Part shown: in pieces, positions 12,493-24,412 of the stretch
How positions within the stretch are numbered: position 1 is the first letter of the stretch
How the letters are laid out: the number at the start of each line of letters is the position of its first letter
DNA from: Bisporella sp. PMI_857
Taxonomy: Eukaryota > Ascomycota > Leotiomycetes > Helotiales > Helotiaceae
Reading direction: 5' to 3'
NCBI GenBank assembly: GCA_021307315.1
Contig: JAJSPD010000029.1
Span: 434,001 to 498,000 of the forward strand
Length of the DNA stretch: 64,000 nt
The notes under the pieces: generated by a model
The model's input: the letters and a program-made list of their open reading frames with translations, nothing else
What the model was told of the DNA's origin: nothing
Databases searched by the model: none
Made by a program: the position numbers and the translations under genes

Positions 12493-13267
12493 TCCTGGAT
12501 GACGAAGAGAAAGTCTGTTTCTACCGCTGCTAACCAGTATAGTTCTGTGTAGCGAGATTTTCTAAATAAAAATTTGTATTTAGGACGATATTCCCAAATA
12601 TAATATGCTGCAACGAAGGAATTATTGGCTTTAGTAAAATAGTGTGTCTAGAGTATTATATGAAAAAAAAAATACTTACATGAGAGTTAGCCATTTCGAG
12701 GCAGAGGATAGTCATAATGCATGGATCGGGGTCGAAATGGGTTTTCAGTTCCGTTCCAGTGTGCAATATGTTACATATGGGTACTTGTAGTCCAGGTTAG
12801 AATTGCTTTATATAAATGCTTTAAGATATTATAGACAACCACTCTCAAAGCATCTCCCATAAACTCTTCCAGTTCAATTTGACTGTGTTCTCCACCACCG
12901 CAACATCTACTTCAATCACATTGCTATCTCAGCCTTGCTCATGCGCCACCTCCGTTTCTAGCAACGTTTACACCGCAAAATCCATCAACTATTCTGTAAC
13001 CACCGCGAGAGAAAGGTATCATCACCAACGTCAACCATTTTTCTTGGAGAATATTGAGCTTCTGAAGGAACTCGGTGATATTTCGGATTCAAGAACGGAA
13101 ATTCCCAGTATAGCCAGCGAGTATTGCATGATACAAAACTGCGAAGTATATGGAGGGGAGAACCTTGTTACTCTTGAACTACGCACGGGCAGATGTCACC
13201 TCAATTGGTGTGAGGATATTGAAATTCAATGTTGACTGTTGAACCGGGCAATGCTATTAAGTTCGAC
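12493..13267. other. Intergenic, possible Ser/Thr-rich relic
   Basis: A plus-strand open frame covering 12879-13235 has no ATG at its start and no recognised family. It could be a decayed exon. Otherwise AT-rich sequence without signal. Confidence 0.35.
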
Positions 13268-13825
13268 AGCATGAACACTGCCACCTTGTTCAGATGTGCA
13301 ACAAGATCAAATGCGTGATGAATATATCCACCTAACTCGCAGCAGCAACATGTCAGGTATTAGGGGCAACACCGCCACCAGATTGCGATTTGCAACAAAA
13401 GACTTGCTACGTACCGCTTTAATATATTAACTCTATTGCTCTTCACTGCCACAAAGTTACGATACGCAACAAATATCGAAGAAAGTCCATTATTGCGTTA
13501 TCTTGGTCATTCGGCAGTAACACTGCCCCTTCTTGCGGTATGCGACAAAAGGCTTTTTCGGTCCAAATATCAATATGAAAGATATTAAGTTGAACACTGC
13601 CACGGAGATGCGAAATGCAACAGAGTTGAGAACTTTTTGTATACTTCCATCCTGCTTTATCTGAGCCTTGCACCCCAGCCTCCAAAAACCCTCAAAAGCC
13701 TCTTCTCGCTTAAATCCATGATGCCTAGCGGCTTGCAGGGGCTTTGCACGCCTAACTTGAACAATGCAATATGAGAAATCTTGGATAGCTTATGCTTCTT
13801 CAATAAGTTTTATTAAATGAGTAAT
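13268..13825. repeat. Degenerate ~75-bp tandem repeat (about seven units)
   Basis: A CACTGCCAC-like box recurs at 13276, 13370, 13444, 13521, 13595, 13671 and 13747, i.e. spacings 94, 74, 77, 74, 76 and 76 bp. In the first five units it is followed 14-17 bp later by a second box close to GCGATATGCAACAA (cores at 13298, 13392, 13466, 13542, 13617). Units are strongly diverged outside the boxes, and the last two keep only the phase. Not coding in any frame. Confidence 0.65.
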
Positions 13826-14309
13826 TGTTCCGAGATAACTACCAACATTCGCAATAGCTGGGATGATACTGTTAGCCTACATTTGGCAATTCAAAGAGAG
13901 ACGTAGGAGGGAATAAGCATGAGGTGGCAAATTTTAGCGCAGGCAACTAGAGATAATTTTTTAATATAATCATTCTCCAAGATAAAAATGCTCCGAATTT
14001 ACGACTGCCTTTTAAATTAGAAGCATTGGTGTGAGATAATTATCGGGTAATTCAGCTGAGACGCAGTCTTACCCGAGACCCGAGACCCGAGACAATATCC
14101 ATATTCCTTATGTTCTACACATGATTTACTTCTCTATTGCATACATATCTTATACAAAGTCGAGCATTTGGTTGGTCACAGTCATCAGCAGAACATGGAG
14201 GTAATTGCGTTCTTAAAGGTCTTTGTCAGCATTCTTGTTTCTCCTTAGCAACAATTAGGATGCAATCCGTAGCAAATTCACCTCTCCATTCAACTCTACG
14301 AAGACTACA

Positions 14310-14716
14310 ATGAGGGCCCACTTCTGCGATATGCAACAAACTTCATTTTTTCCTTTTAGCATGGTTTGGACAAAGGGTTCCAATATGTGGAAAAGCATAT
14401 CAAAATGGCTACGGCTGACTGTGGAGTAATCCACCATGTACTCCGCATCGCCTCCTCCTCAGACCCACCTATTTCACTTACTTCGCCGTAATTCAGGAGC
14501 CCGCAAAGTTTTCATTGAAATTCTCGCTCCGCCACTGAGATACGATGTGCAACAATTCTTTAACAAACAGCCTTCAAGTGTTTGCGGTGGAGCCCAGAGG
14601 TGGGGCGGATCAAGAGAGGGAGGTGGCGGAGGCGAAATGGCGGAGCGGAATCACCACCGCCACTTCCCAAGTGCGCCCCTTCTTGCAACGCCACAACCTG
14701 ACGATGTGCAACAAAA
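14310..14716. repeat. Further dispersed copies of the CACTGCCAC / GCAACAA repeat
   Basis: The same two-box motif appears at 14319-14339 (CACTTCTGCGATATGCAACA), 14527-14555 (CTCCGCCAC then ACGATGTGCAACAA) and 14686-14714 (CAACGCCAC then ACGATGTGCAACAA). They match the units at 13.3-13.8 kb but no longer keep a strict 75-bp phase. Confidence 0.5.
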
Positions 14717-15040
14717 AATCTTGTCGCTGTGTTAGTGAGATCAGTTTTCTTTGCGAATATCATTCTTGGTGATAACATATGCAAGTGGAAATGAAAGGGG
14801 TGGAGAAGATGGTGGATTTGAATGGTTCAAGCGTCTATGCTTTCGAGAAATATCGACTTCAATGAGAATAGGTCAAGACAGAAGAACTCGTGAAAAGACT
14901 ACTGGAACATGAAAGGAGAAAGTCTGCTGCAAGATCTGTGAATTATAAACTAAACTAAACTAGAATTCGGCATTGACGCATTTGATTTTGATGTATTAAG
15001 GAGAAGAGAATGCCCATTTCGGCCCCTAGCAAGCATACAA

Positions 15041-17017
15041 TTAAAATCTCAACTCCTCTTCTCTACCATCAATTTGAAGTCGCAAACAAGCACCTGGGTC
15101 AATCTTGACCATGTAGTCACAGCCAATGAGTTCAATGAGTTGACCATAATACATGGCATACCCTCCAGACCAAGAGATCAGCTCAGTAATAACACGAAGA
15201 AAATGCAATGCCTCCGCAACGTTGAGAAACGGACCATCATTGATGAATCTGGTAAGTACGTGTCCATAAACAGTATTTCCCTGCCAAATTTGGACTGATT
15301 CCTCCCACAGCTCCTCTTCGTGTTTGGCGGCGATCGAATCCTCTCCGAGCCACTTTTTTGTATCAGCCACTAGCTTCTTGCAGAGGAAGAAGTATAAGCG
15401 ATTCTCGTGAATGGCGAAGGAAGACTCGGACATACTTGCTCCTGGGCGGCGGCAGCTCAAGTAAAGCAATGCGAGGAGGTCCAGCAGAGTCTTGAGTCGA
15501 TTTTGTGGGAATGTAGGTGGATTTTGAGCCTCCTCGATATTGAACCATAGCTTCACTGCGAGCTTGTAAGCAGGGCGGAGATCTGCGTGAAGTAGCCTAG
15601 GCAACGAATAGCCACGCAAGAGGTAGAGGTTCAGTCGACGGACTGGAGCAACCCCGTACTCAACATTCGTGCCATCATCTATTTCTTTCACAATCCTTTC
15701 CAACTCAGAAGTTATTTCTGGGGTAGGGTAAAGCATGTTGAGATTTTCAAAGTTACCGATTAACTCCCATGCCCGATCGTGGAGACCGTTGGAGCCATCG
15801 AGCTGGAGACGTCGGTTTGGTCCTTCACACAGTCTGCAAGAACACTTGAAGGTCCAACACTCTTCGCGCGTCAACTTGCGGGTCCTATAATTATAATCAT
15901 CGTTGGTGTCTGCACCTGCATAACAGATTGTGATTTCGGATCCAGCGACAATATCCTTCATGGCCCTAACTCTGAGCTCCCTACCCTCAAACAAGATGAA
16001 GGAATTGGGGTCGCACTGATGGTTGATTAGGGCAGCGAAGGGATCGAGGCAGTAACCGCTCAAGAGGAATGGGGTTTCACGGCACTTTGTAACGTAGGTT
16101 CGATCACCCTTGAGTACAGGCTGAAGGATAGGCATTGCATTGCCAGTGATGGAGATCTATTCGTTCCAGGTTAGATTCAAATTCAACAACCGCATTCAAG
16201 CCTGAAGTTAGAACTACGCACCACAACCCATAGACGAATGAACTCCTCTTTCTTCTGCTCATCAAGAAATTCAGGTAATCTTGTTGCAAACAATTGCCTA
16301 ATAAGTCCTTCGTCGGGTATTCCAGCGCCATCAGCAGCATACATTGACAAAAGTTCTATCCATTCTCTCTCTGCCATAGTTTGAAGCTCGTGAGTAGCAA
16401 AAAGTCGAATGAAAAGACGAAAGAGTGGGCGAAGCAGAATGGGATTGGCTTGGACATCGCTTGTGTTTGTCTGCCTAGCATTTTCGATCTCTTTGCACCT
16501 AGTGAGGAGTCTGCATTCAGATTTGTGATATGCCCTCCAAGCTGCTCTTTGGCAAGCCTTCAAAGTAGGTCAGTAAAATCTGCTCTATGTAAATCGAAGT
16601 CATAAGCAATGATGCACATACCGTGCTGCAATAATCAAGAACGTTGCATCTTGAACAACGCTTTAGGTGAAGATCCTCCATCAGTGAGGTCGCCATCTTC
16701 ATTTCACCTGACTTCCCGAAACCAGCAAAGCAGTAATCACAAACTCTAGCTCTCGCCATATCAGTATCGTTGACCTGTTGCTATTATCAGTGATACTGCA
16801 TTAGGGAGACCGAGCTTATAAGGCTTACGACGCAGAGAAGTGGATTTTTGATACTGAAAATCAGATCTCCAGCCTTGACATCCGATTGTATAAATATTCC
16901 TCGTCCGGCGCGTGGAATGCCAGAGACGCCGACTTCGAGCATGACTGTGGGATGAACGCGAGAAGGCAGCTGGGTGAAGAGCGTAGGACCCGGTTGGATC
17001 GATGCGTGAGAAGCCAT
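15041..17017 (-). CDS. SET and MYND domain protein (SMYD-like lysine methyltransferase)
   Basis: Predicted S-adenosylmethionine-dependent protein-lysine methyltransferase; target unknown. Exons 17017-16829, 16774-16622, 16557-16222 and 16156-15041 give 597 residues, all introns in phase 0 (54, 64 and 65 nt). SMYD layout is clear: the first SET segment (GVSGIPRAGRGIFIQSDV, exon 1) is split by a MYND zinc finger (VCDYCFAGF at residue 75 to RCSRCNVLDYC...CQRAAWRAYHKSEC by about 134), then the SET core with ALINHQCDPNS (about residue 268) and AGSEITICYAG, then the post-SET cysteines FKCSCRLCEG. A ~270-residue C-terminal helical region follows. The start at 17017 is chosen for MASHASIQ; an in-frame Met nine codons upstream (17044) is possible. 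A short palindrome lies about 225 bp upstream. Confidence 0.88.
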
Positions 17018-19451
17018 GGTGTACTGAACTGGAAGCAATAACACTTCCTATCAATCAGCCAGGATGTTTGGAGAGAGTTCAGAGAGCCCAGAAGATTTAT
17101 GCCTCGAGGTATGAAAGAACTAGTGCAAGTTGCCACTCACCTTGAATATGACTTTGTTCTTGATAAATTGTTCGTTTTCGTGTGGTGGGGTTTAGAACTG
17201 GAAGCGCTTGCGAGGATTATCGGCGTCCTAAAGAGGAGGGCCATCGCCCGGGCGATGACCTTGCTTAAAACAACAACAACAACCCTAGTTATTGAGACCC
17301 CTGATTGTTGATTCATAGTCTCTAGTGCTTTGCGGAAGCAAATATAACCTTTATTTGACATAATCATAGTTTATGGAGACGTTAATGTTCCTATTAATAC
17401 TAAGCAAAAGCTTGGGAAGAGACACAAATGACTTTGTTTACACTGACACTTTAATCCACGATGGGCCTAGTAACAATTGCACCACTGTCATATATTAATA
17501 AAACAAGCTTTTGACTTAAGGTAACTCCTTGGTGCACAAATAGTAACCTAATTTCGGTGATTCGGTTTGTGTGAAGACGGTTGGCGATATCAACTCCTCT
17601 TGTTATGGGACAAAATTGTAGATACTGAGCCAAGTCACTAAATATGATACACTAAGCATGCGAATCTTCAAAATAACCACTCCTAGACGTACCCCTTAAA
17701 GCTTCCTCCCTCAGCAGATTTTGTTTGGCTAGCTGCAGCCTCTACTGGTCCCGATGTGGGTCTTTATGCAACCTAACATATTCATGATGCACACCGAATG
17801 TTGCAATCACTGACTTAATATTAAGACGGCTAGTATACTGGTGGTTAGGATTTACGCAGGACTGGATTTTGCATTTTAAAAATCAACCCTCGGGAGAGAG
17901 TGGAAGAAGGTATTAACGTAAAGTAACCAGTAGCCTTATCCAAACCGACGGTCTAAACCAATCTTTCACCTTTAGGGCGTAATATCTATGAATTAAGAAT
18001 GTGTGATGACCGGCGCTACAAGCGGTAGTCATCTTTTCTTCCACTAAATATATTCTTAGATCCGTGTGTGGTTTAGATAGGTCCCAGATATCCCGGTATC
18101 AAACAACGAGACACTCTCACTAAGGAGGCTCACGTACATGGTGAGTCCAAACACCTCTACTTGTGCTAAAGGCTGGTCTACTACGAAGGACATAAAAACA
18201 TGAGGAGCAACTGTAGAGAGTAGGAGCAGGCCTTTATATAGGCGACTCCGACTCTCCTCCGTATCGGCTCTGTAACCCCTCATGCCCTGTTCGTCAACCC
18301 CCTAATCCTGCGCCATGACCTTCGCTTATGCTTTGGTTGTTACGCTCGGCTCAGGTGAAGATGGCACGATCCTAATCCTTAATTAACGATGTAATGGGTG
18401 TTAATAAATCATGCAACTATTTAACACTGTCTTAATGACACACTACAAGACCAGAACAACCATAATTCATTCTGTAACGAGGAGGCTTTTAAGAGGATAA
18501 AAAGGCTTATCATTGATAACCAGGAAGAAGAGATATCTATTTTTAAGTTACTAAATATCAAGTTTCATAAGTGAAGCAGTTGTCCAGTCAATGCACTCTT
18601 CCCATCCCGTATTTAACAGGAATCGTGCGCATCTTGAATGTCCATCTCTACATGTCTACAAAGTTCGTCTTCGGTTAAAAGTTCTTTGAAAAGCGGCCAA
18701 AGACTTTATCAAGACACTGACATGTGTGGGTAAATTGTTAATCATCAACGATGGTGAAGTATGAGAAAAGCCCAGCCTCTCCTTTGTCCGCTGATATAGC
18801 TCATATTCCATATTTAACATCCTTTCAGTTTTGCATATTGGCGTCGGCCATGCTGTCGGCCATTCCACGGCTTATCTCAGCAACACGTTAGGACGTCACA
18901 TATTACGCATCGTACCTGACTCTTTGCGTCACAGTCGGCATTCTAGCCACAATTGCAGATTCGAGTGAAAGCGCGGGTTTGTTGCATGCCTAGGCCGGAC
19001 GGTCCTATTACGCGGACTTGAAGCTATGCACCACGCAGAGCACAGATAGACGATTAAAGCAAAGGCGATAGTATTGCTTGATGAAATCGGGATTGGTGAA
19101 ATGTGGTGGACATACTACTAGTTTATAATGTCAGTTTTAGTAATGGTTCAGCAGTGATTTGTGCTGAAGAGGTGAGGATGGAAGGACTTGGATGTTTGCT
19201 TCAAGATAGGACGTATGGTGAGGAGCCCAGGGGCCATGTGGACCTGATAAATTGCCAGAAACGTTCAAATATATGCTTGAAAGAGGATCGAGAATTAGTT
19301 AGCTTTGCTCATTACTTTGACGGGACCAAAACGAGTGTTTCTTGTATAATGTATTCTATGGAAGCAAAGCTATATTTAGGTATCTTTCTACAATCTCATA
19401 TACACGTTTCATCATGAATCATGTAGCTCATAAAGCCTACCCGGCTCCTCA
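17018..19451. other. AT-rich intergenic region with a possible solo LTR
   Basis: Holds the SET gene promoter, a perfect 16-bp palindrome CATCGCCCGGGCGATG at 17242-17257, an LTR-like block at 18002-18447 (listed separately) and otherwise anonymous sequence. No gene recognised. Confidence 0.45.
18002..18447 (-). repeat. Candidate solo LTR (weak)
   Basis: Read on the minus strand, the block starts TGTAGTG and ends CATCACA, i.e. TG...CA termini over 446 bp, with a TATATAAAGG box (plus-strand 18231-18240) followed by a C/T-rich transcription-start-like segment, as in retrotransposon LTRs. I could not find a matching 5-bp flanking duplication, a second LTR, a primer-binding site or gag/pol remnants, so this is only a suggestion. 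Confidence 0.22.
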
Positions 19452-20480
19452 TCAATTCGACAAGAGCAATGCCCACCATAAACTCATGCCTAATAACAAC
19501 CACATTTCCGGAGCGAATCTCGAAGCACTATTCTCATCCTTCGCATCACCTTTCTGGCCCTCTTCAAATGGCAAGCCTTTGGAAGTCTCATTGCTGGCAA
19601 CCCCGTTCAAATATGTAGCGCCTACCTCTGTCAGCGCGCCATCGCTCTTGAACATCGCAACCTCCTTTCCGGTCCACTCATTGCTCTCGTCGCGACGAAA
19701 CATGCCAAACCAGGCATAAGCTTCGACATCCTCTGCTGCATCAAGGTAGGGAATTGTTTGGTTCAACATCTGCACGGTGGCATCTTCATCTGCCTGCGGT
19801 AGGGCAACCTCCGTAATCCAGATCTTGAGCGGTGTTTCACGTGTAGTGTTCACGTTGTAGAATGTGTCCAGTTGGCTGACCCACCATGTAAGCCCGTCGA
19901 AAGCGCCGTACCAATGGGCGGCGATGAAGTCCAGAGGGCAGCCGGTCTCGGGCTCGAGGTCGTAGCATGAGGCGTTGAACTCACGCAGCCAGTTAAGGCC
20001 AGGGGCTGATCCCGTGCTTGCGGGGTGGGATATGAGATATCGGCCTCCGTTGGCTTTCCTTAATGACACAATGCTGTCGATATATGTTTTGGCGGCGTCT
20101 TGCGGTGAGATACTCGATCCACCCGAGTCCGTGGTGCCGTCCGGTTCATTGAAGGTCAATAAATGGGTAGAGTTTTCAGGAAGCCTGTTCACTTGCGCGG
20201 CATTTGCTTCAATGTTATCAATGCCATGAATTTGTGGCACGAACATGAGTCCCGCGACAAGTTTGGAGTCTGTGGGCCATGGTGACCAGTTCCAATACCA
20301 AGATAAGGGTGATTCGGTTGAGGTGAGAAGAGACCAGTCTGAATTGTGGTCATCGCCTAGGACAGATATACCACGTTTCGACTCTAACTGTCCAGCGGCA
20401 AAACTGAAACTTGCGAGGGATAGAGGTAGGAGGAGCAGTCTTGATGGCGTTGACGCTGACATGTATGTTGAGAGCCTCAT
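19452..20480 (-). CDS. GH128 (Asl1-like) secreted beta-1,3-glucanase, probably GPI-anchored
   Basis: Predicted endo-beta-1,3-glucanase-type glycoside hydrolase acting on fungal wall glucan. Single exon, 342 residues from the first ATG. The N terminus (MRLSTYMSASTPSRLLLLPLSLASFSFAAG) is a signal peptide. The mature domain starts KRGISVLG and carries YWNWSPWP, MFVPQIHG, LLTFNEPD (acid/base Glu), ISHPAST, DFIAAHWYG and IWITEVALP (nucleophile Glu), the ordered motifs of the glycosyl-hydrolase-catalytic-core family. Several N-glycosylation sequons are present. The tail has a Ser/Asn spacer and ends in a hydrophobic stretch (MWLLLGMSLWWALLLSN), consistent with a GPI signal. It lies downstream of TPS2 on the same strand with an 890-bp gap, so it has its own promoter. 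Confidence 0.88.
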   Translation of the reverse strand: MRLSTYMSASTPSRLLLLPLSLASFSFAAGQLESKRGISVLGDDHNSDWSLLTSTESPLSWYWNWSPWPTDSKLVAGLMFVPQIHGIDNIEANAAQVNRLPENSTHLLTFNEPDGTTDSGGSSISPQDAAKTYIDSIVSLRKANGGRYLISHPASTGSAPGLNWLREFNASCYDLEPETGCPLDFIAAHWYGAFDGLTWWVSQLDTFYNVNTTRETPLKIWITEVALPQADEDATVQMLNQTIPYLDAAEDVEAYAWFGMFRRDESNEWTGKEVAMFKSDGALTEVGATYLNGVASNETSKGLPFEEGQKGDAKDENSASRFAPEMWLLLGMSLWWALLLSN

Positions 20481-21370
20481 GCTGATCACGGTGTTTGTGA
20501 ATTCTTGTGGTATAGAATGCAGATTGCACTAGACAACTCTTTATGGTACTATCAAATGGAATAACTCTAGATGTGACATGCTAAGAGAACAAAAGTACGG
20601 TACGGAAGCACCGGGGATCCTGTCACTTAACAAGAGAGCCTTCAGCCTGGGCTCTATCACTTGCCCAGACAAGATCATCTTGGACACGCCCAGATGTTGT
20701 AATGTACAGCAAGTTTTCAGTGGGCGCTGAGCAGGAAAGTAACCCATGTTTTGAGGCTTAGATAGGGGTGTGACTGGAATTGACCAGAGAAAGGTGGGTT
20801 GTACCTCAAGAGAACTGGTGGAACATGCTTTCATTGACGTCATCGGATCCCTAATGCCTTGGCAAGCAAAATATCTTGGCACATGCCCAGAAGACCCTTG
20901 ATGAATGCGGCTCTCAGGACCCATAAGCCAATCATTGGCATTCTTACAAATTTTGTTGCATGTCGACCACGTAGGGATCGGGACAGAAGAGAGCAAGAGT
21001 GAGCAGCAGGTGGTGGATGATTCCATGCAAAGGCATCTAGCTATCCCAGGCCAAAAAAAAAGAGAAAAAAGAACAAAACAGTCTCACAATACGACGCAAT
21101 TTGTACATAACTATCCGTACAAGGACATTCAGCACAAATATCTATATAATTTTCCTATCATATGGCAATCTATCGCCAAAAAAAAAAAAAAAATCATCAA
21201 AATCGCTTGCTTGCTATGCATTTGGTTCCCTTGGACCCTTTCCGTTTATCGGGTATCTCCTTCATAAACATCCATTCATCATGCAAAACCCATCCGTAGC
21301 TATATGCAACCATCTATCAGCAATTACCCCCCGAAGCTGTGTACCAAGAACTGCGATCCAAGACGTCCGA
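20481..21370. other. Intergenic between GH128 gene and TPS2
   Basis: Promoter side of the GH128 gene and 3' side of TPS2. Contains A-rich runs at 21052-21076 and 21178-21192. An anonymous 161-codon minus-strand frame (20541-21026) has no family motif and is probably chance. Confidence 0.45.
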
Positions 21371-24300
21371 CTATAGCTTTCCTCCTGGCATTTCATCGGC
21401 GACAACGCCACCAGGCTTCAACTCTGGAATCTTTCCATCCACAACAGCTAGTGGACCTAGATCTGCGGCACTTGTATCTTCACCATTGAGCAGTGCGATA
21501 CTCGATATAACATCTACCGGCTCCAACAAGTGCCAGTGTGCCAAAGTGTTCTTGGAGCTCGCACCAACAGTGACGGTAAAGTAGTGCTCAGGAGCCAAGG
21601 AGCTGCTATTCAGAGCACGAAACATGTCCTCGTCGGTTAAATCATCTCCTAAGCACAATACAAACTCCGGTGGTTGGCCAGCCTCCTCTCCATAATCAAG
21701 CACGAGGCGCTTGGCAATTTCGCCCTTATTAATGAATGTGGGCCGAACCTCGAGGTTTGCCTTGCCCTCCATAACTTCGACCTCCCACTTCTTAGCGACT
21801 GTTTTTTCTAGTTCTCTCTGGCATTCACGAGCATTCTTTGCTCCAAGTTCAGGATCCGACGGGCGATAATGCCACGTCAGTGCACAGCGCTTGCGTTCGA
21901 TAAAGGAGCCTTTGAGTCTGAGTCAGCACAATCATCAGGAATCTATTGTGTTATGGAGACATACCAGGGGTTAGCACAGTATACTTCTCAAAAGTTTCCA
22001 TTACTTCCTTCTGCCACCCCATGTCAAAAACCTCTGCCAAATTCTCCCATACGTCACTGCCTGGCTGACGCATAAAACTACCGTGTTCTGCACTAAAACC
22101 GAGACCTGGGATGTGCCCAAGATACTCATTAAGAAACACCTGATCACGTCCACTTATGACCCATACCGCATTGCGCGGGTCCGAGGCAAGGAGCTTGAGT
22201 GTACGGATTACTCGTTCTGTCGGAATAGCAGCTGCGGGGTCTTTTACTATGGGTGTTAATGTGCCATCATAGTCAAACATAAACAACCGCTTTTTAGCAG
22301 CTCTATATGTAGAGACAAGGAGACTCCTATCGAGGAGAGGAGTCGAGATTGTGCTGTTACGAGACTTAAGCACGCTGATCAGGCGCTTAATGAAGCCTGT
22401 AGACCAACTTTGAACGTTTCGAGTCGTAACTCGCTCATAAAGATTAAGATGCATGGCCTGTTTCTTATCGTTGGACATAGTAAGGGCGTAATTGATCGAC
22501 TGTGCCACGCCGGTTAGATCCCAGGGGTTGATGTTTATGGCATCTTTTAAACTCCCAGCTGTGCCAGAAAATTCGGATAGAATCAGAGGTCCATGATTAT
22601 CTCTTTGGCAGACCACATATTCCAGACTAGTCGTGTTCATGCCATCTCGAACGCTTGTTATCAAAGCGATGTTAGCTGCTCGAAGAAGAGCGAGGTACTC
22701 ATCTTGAGATAGATATTGTGGGTAGTGCTGGACTGGGGTGAAAGACAGAGAGCCGTAAAGCCCATTAATCTTTGCTACAAGCTCAGAGACTTTATTGGCA
22801 ATCTTGTTGCCCGAGTCTTCCTTTTCTTCCTCTACACTGGTTGGGCTTGTTACCTGAATTAGAACCACTTTGCCACGCCATTCTGGGAACTGATCAAGGA
22901 ATCTCTCAAATGCCATCAGCTTCTGTGCAACACCTCGGACGCTGTCGAGGCGGTCTCTGCCGACGATGATAGCCTTCCCTTCATACATCTGCTTCAAAGC
23001 TATGACTTGCTGGTCTACCTGTGCATCGAAAGCCAGTTTTTCAATCGCAGCTGCGTCGATACCAATGGGGAATACCCCGACAGTGACTTTTGCGCCGTAT
23101 GCATCGACCCCAACGCTATCCGAAGTGAAGCCCAAGATTCTGGAGCAGCAAGAGGAAAAGTGACGTGAGTAGCTATATGATTGAAATCCGACCAAGTTCG
23201 CTCCGAGGACACCTTCTAGGACGTCCTTTCTCCGAGGCAAACAGCGAAGGAACTCACTACTGGGAAATGGAATATGAAGGAAGAAAGCGATGTTCATATG
23301 CTTAATTCGTTGCCGAAGCATAGAAGGAAGAAGGAAGAGGTGATAGTCATGAATCATGACAATGTCTCCCGGCTTATAGATCTCAAGAATCTTGTTAGCA
23401 AACTTTTGGTTCATCCGATAATAGTCTGCCCAAGATTGTCTCTCCGAGTGGCCGTCCGTAGGTTCATGTTGCTTATAGTGGAATAAAGTATAGAGGTCAT
23501 GTTGTGCATATCGACGCCACCTAGCCTGATCTATCAAGCAGATCGCACCATCTTTACTTGGCTCGCTATCATCCGATAGCCAAACAGGAACTATTTTACC
23601 AATCTTATCTTGTGCCAATTGCCGCTCTAATCGAGTTTGGTCCTCTTTGCTTATCCATAATCCTTCGCCCGGGGTATCAACCAGTGGCTTTACTGTTTCA
23701 TCGAGAGGAATAGGGGCCGATGATTTGTTTAGAGGAGGCATTCGAGATATGGTTGTGGTAGTAGCTGGAGGCGTATCTGGAGGCGTCAGATCCTCAGCAG
23801 GCAGGATTTCCCCGGTCCATCCAACGAATGTGTGATTCCACGGACTTTGCTCCGAGGCGAGATGTTCAAAAGAGTCGAAGAGAGCGGATGTCCCCCGCCG
23901 GGATGTTAAGCCCTATTGACCGTTTGTTAGCTAGTAATCAGTTATTTCCTATAAAAATTTTTACATACCCATTCCTGCCCCTTTCTGTATTGTAGTGAAT
24001 GTGGTATACAAATACTGGCAGATATGATCCCCCCACTAAGGCCAAGTGTGGGGTTCGAGGATTTGGGATCGAGATCGACAATTGATTCACTTCGTTGCCG
24101 GCCAGCCAAACTCATGCGTCGTAGAATTTCGCCGTCGGATGTAGCGCCAGCTGCAGCGTCTGCTGGAGATTGTGCCATACTTTCTCTCAACGAGCTTATA
24201 TTATGAGAAAAATAGGAAGTTGCTGGTCTGCCGCTGCTGGTATCGGAGGAACCTGGTATGTACTCTCCAAGATGAATACCGGGTGTAACCGGGACGTTTG

Positions 24301-24412
24301 TGATCGATGGATGCTGCCCAGGATGGATATCAGGGTTCTCTTCTGCCAGAGGTTTTGGGCTATTGGTGAGGACTGGAGTTTCCTCTCCGTCATTCACAAT
24401 CCTGGAAGCCAT
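21371..24412 (-). CDS. TPS2: Trehalose-6-phosphate phosphatase (Tps2/OrlA type)
   Basis: Dephosphorylates trehalose 6-phosphate, the last step of trehalose synthesis, in the cytosolic TPS complex; needed for heat tolerance and wall integrity. Exons 24412-23969, 23912-21965 and 21909-21371 (introns 56 and 55 nt) give 976 residues. A ~148-residue Ser/Pro-rich N terminus precedes a GT20 synthase-like domain (HNTFVGWTGEI region, IHDYHLFLLPSMLR, LPRRKDVLEGVLGANLVGFQ, SVRDGMNTTSLEYVV). The sugar-nucleotide site reads GRDRLDSVRG, as in Tps2, where the GT20 domain is non-catalytic, not the DRLDYIKG of Tps1. The HAD phosphatase follows with FDYDGTLTP (nucleophile Asp at about residue 695), VISGRDQ, GSFIERK and LGDDLTDEDMF, all intact. 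The start MASRIVNDG is the most likely Met; a longer frame upstream is open but unlike the family. Confidence 0.93.

Noticed and set aside
12879..13235. 118-codon Ser/Thr-rich plus-strand frame
   Set aside because: Opens with TTG, no in-frame ATG until late, no family; could be a relic but unsupported.
13268..13825. Periodic repeats considered as a CRISPR-like array
   Set aside because: Eukaryotic host, strongly diverged units and no identical repeats between spacers.
20541..21026. 161-codon minus-strand frame with an ATG
   Set aside because: Anonymous composition, lies in the promoter side of the GH128 gene, no conserved motif or splice-supported extension.
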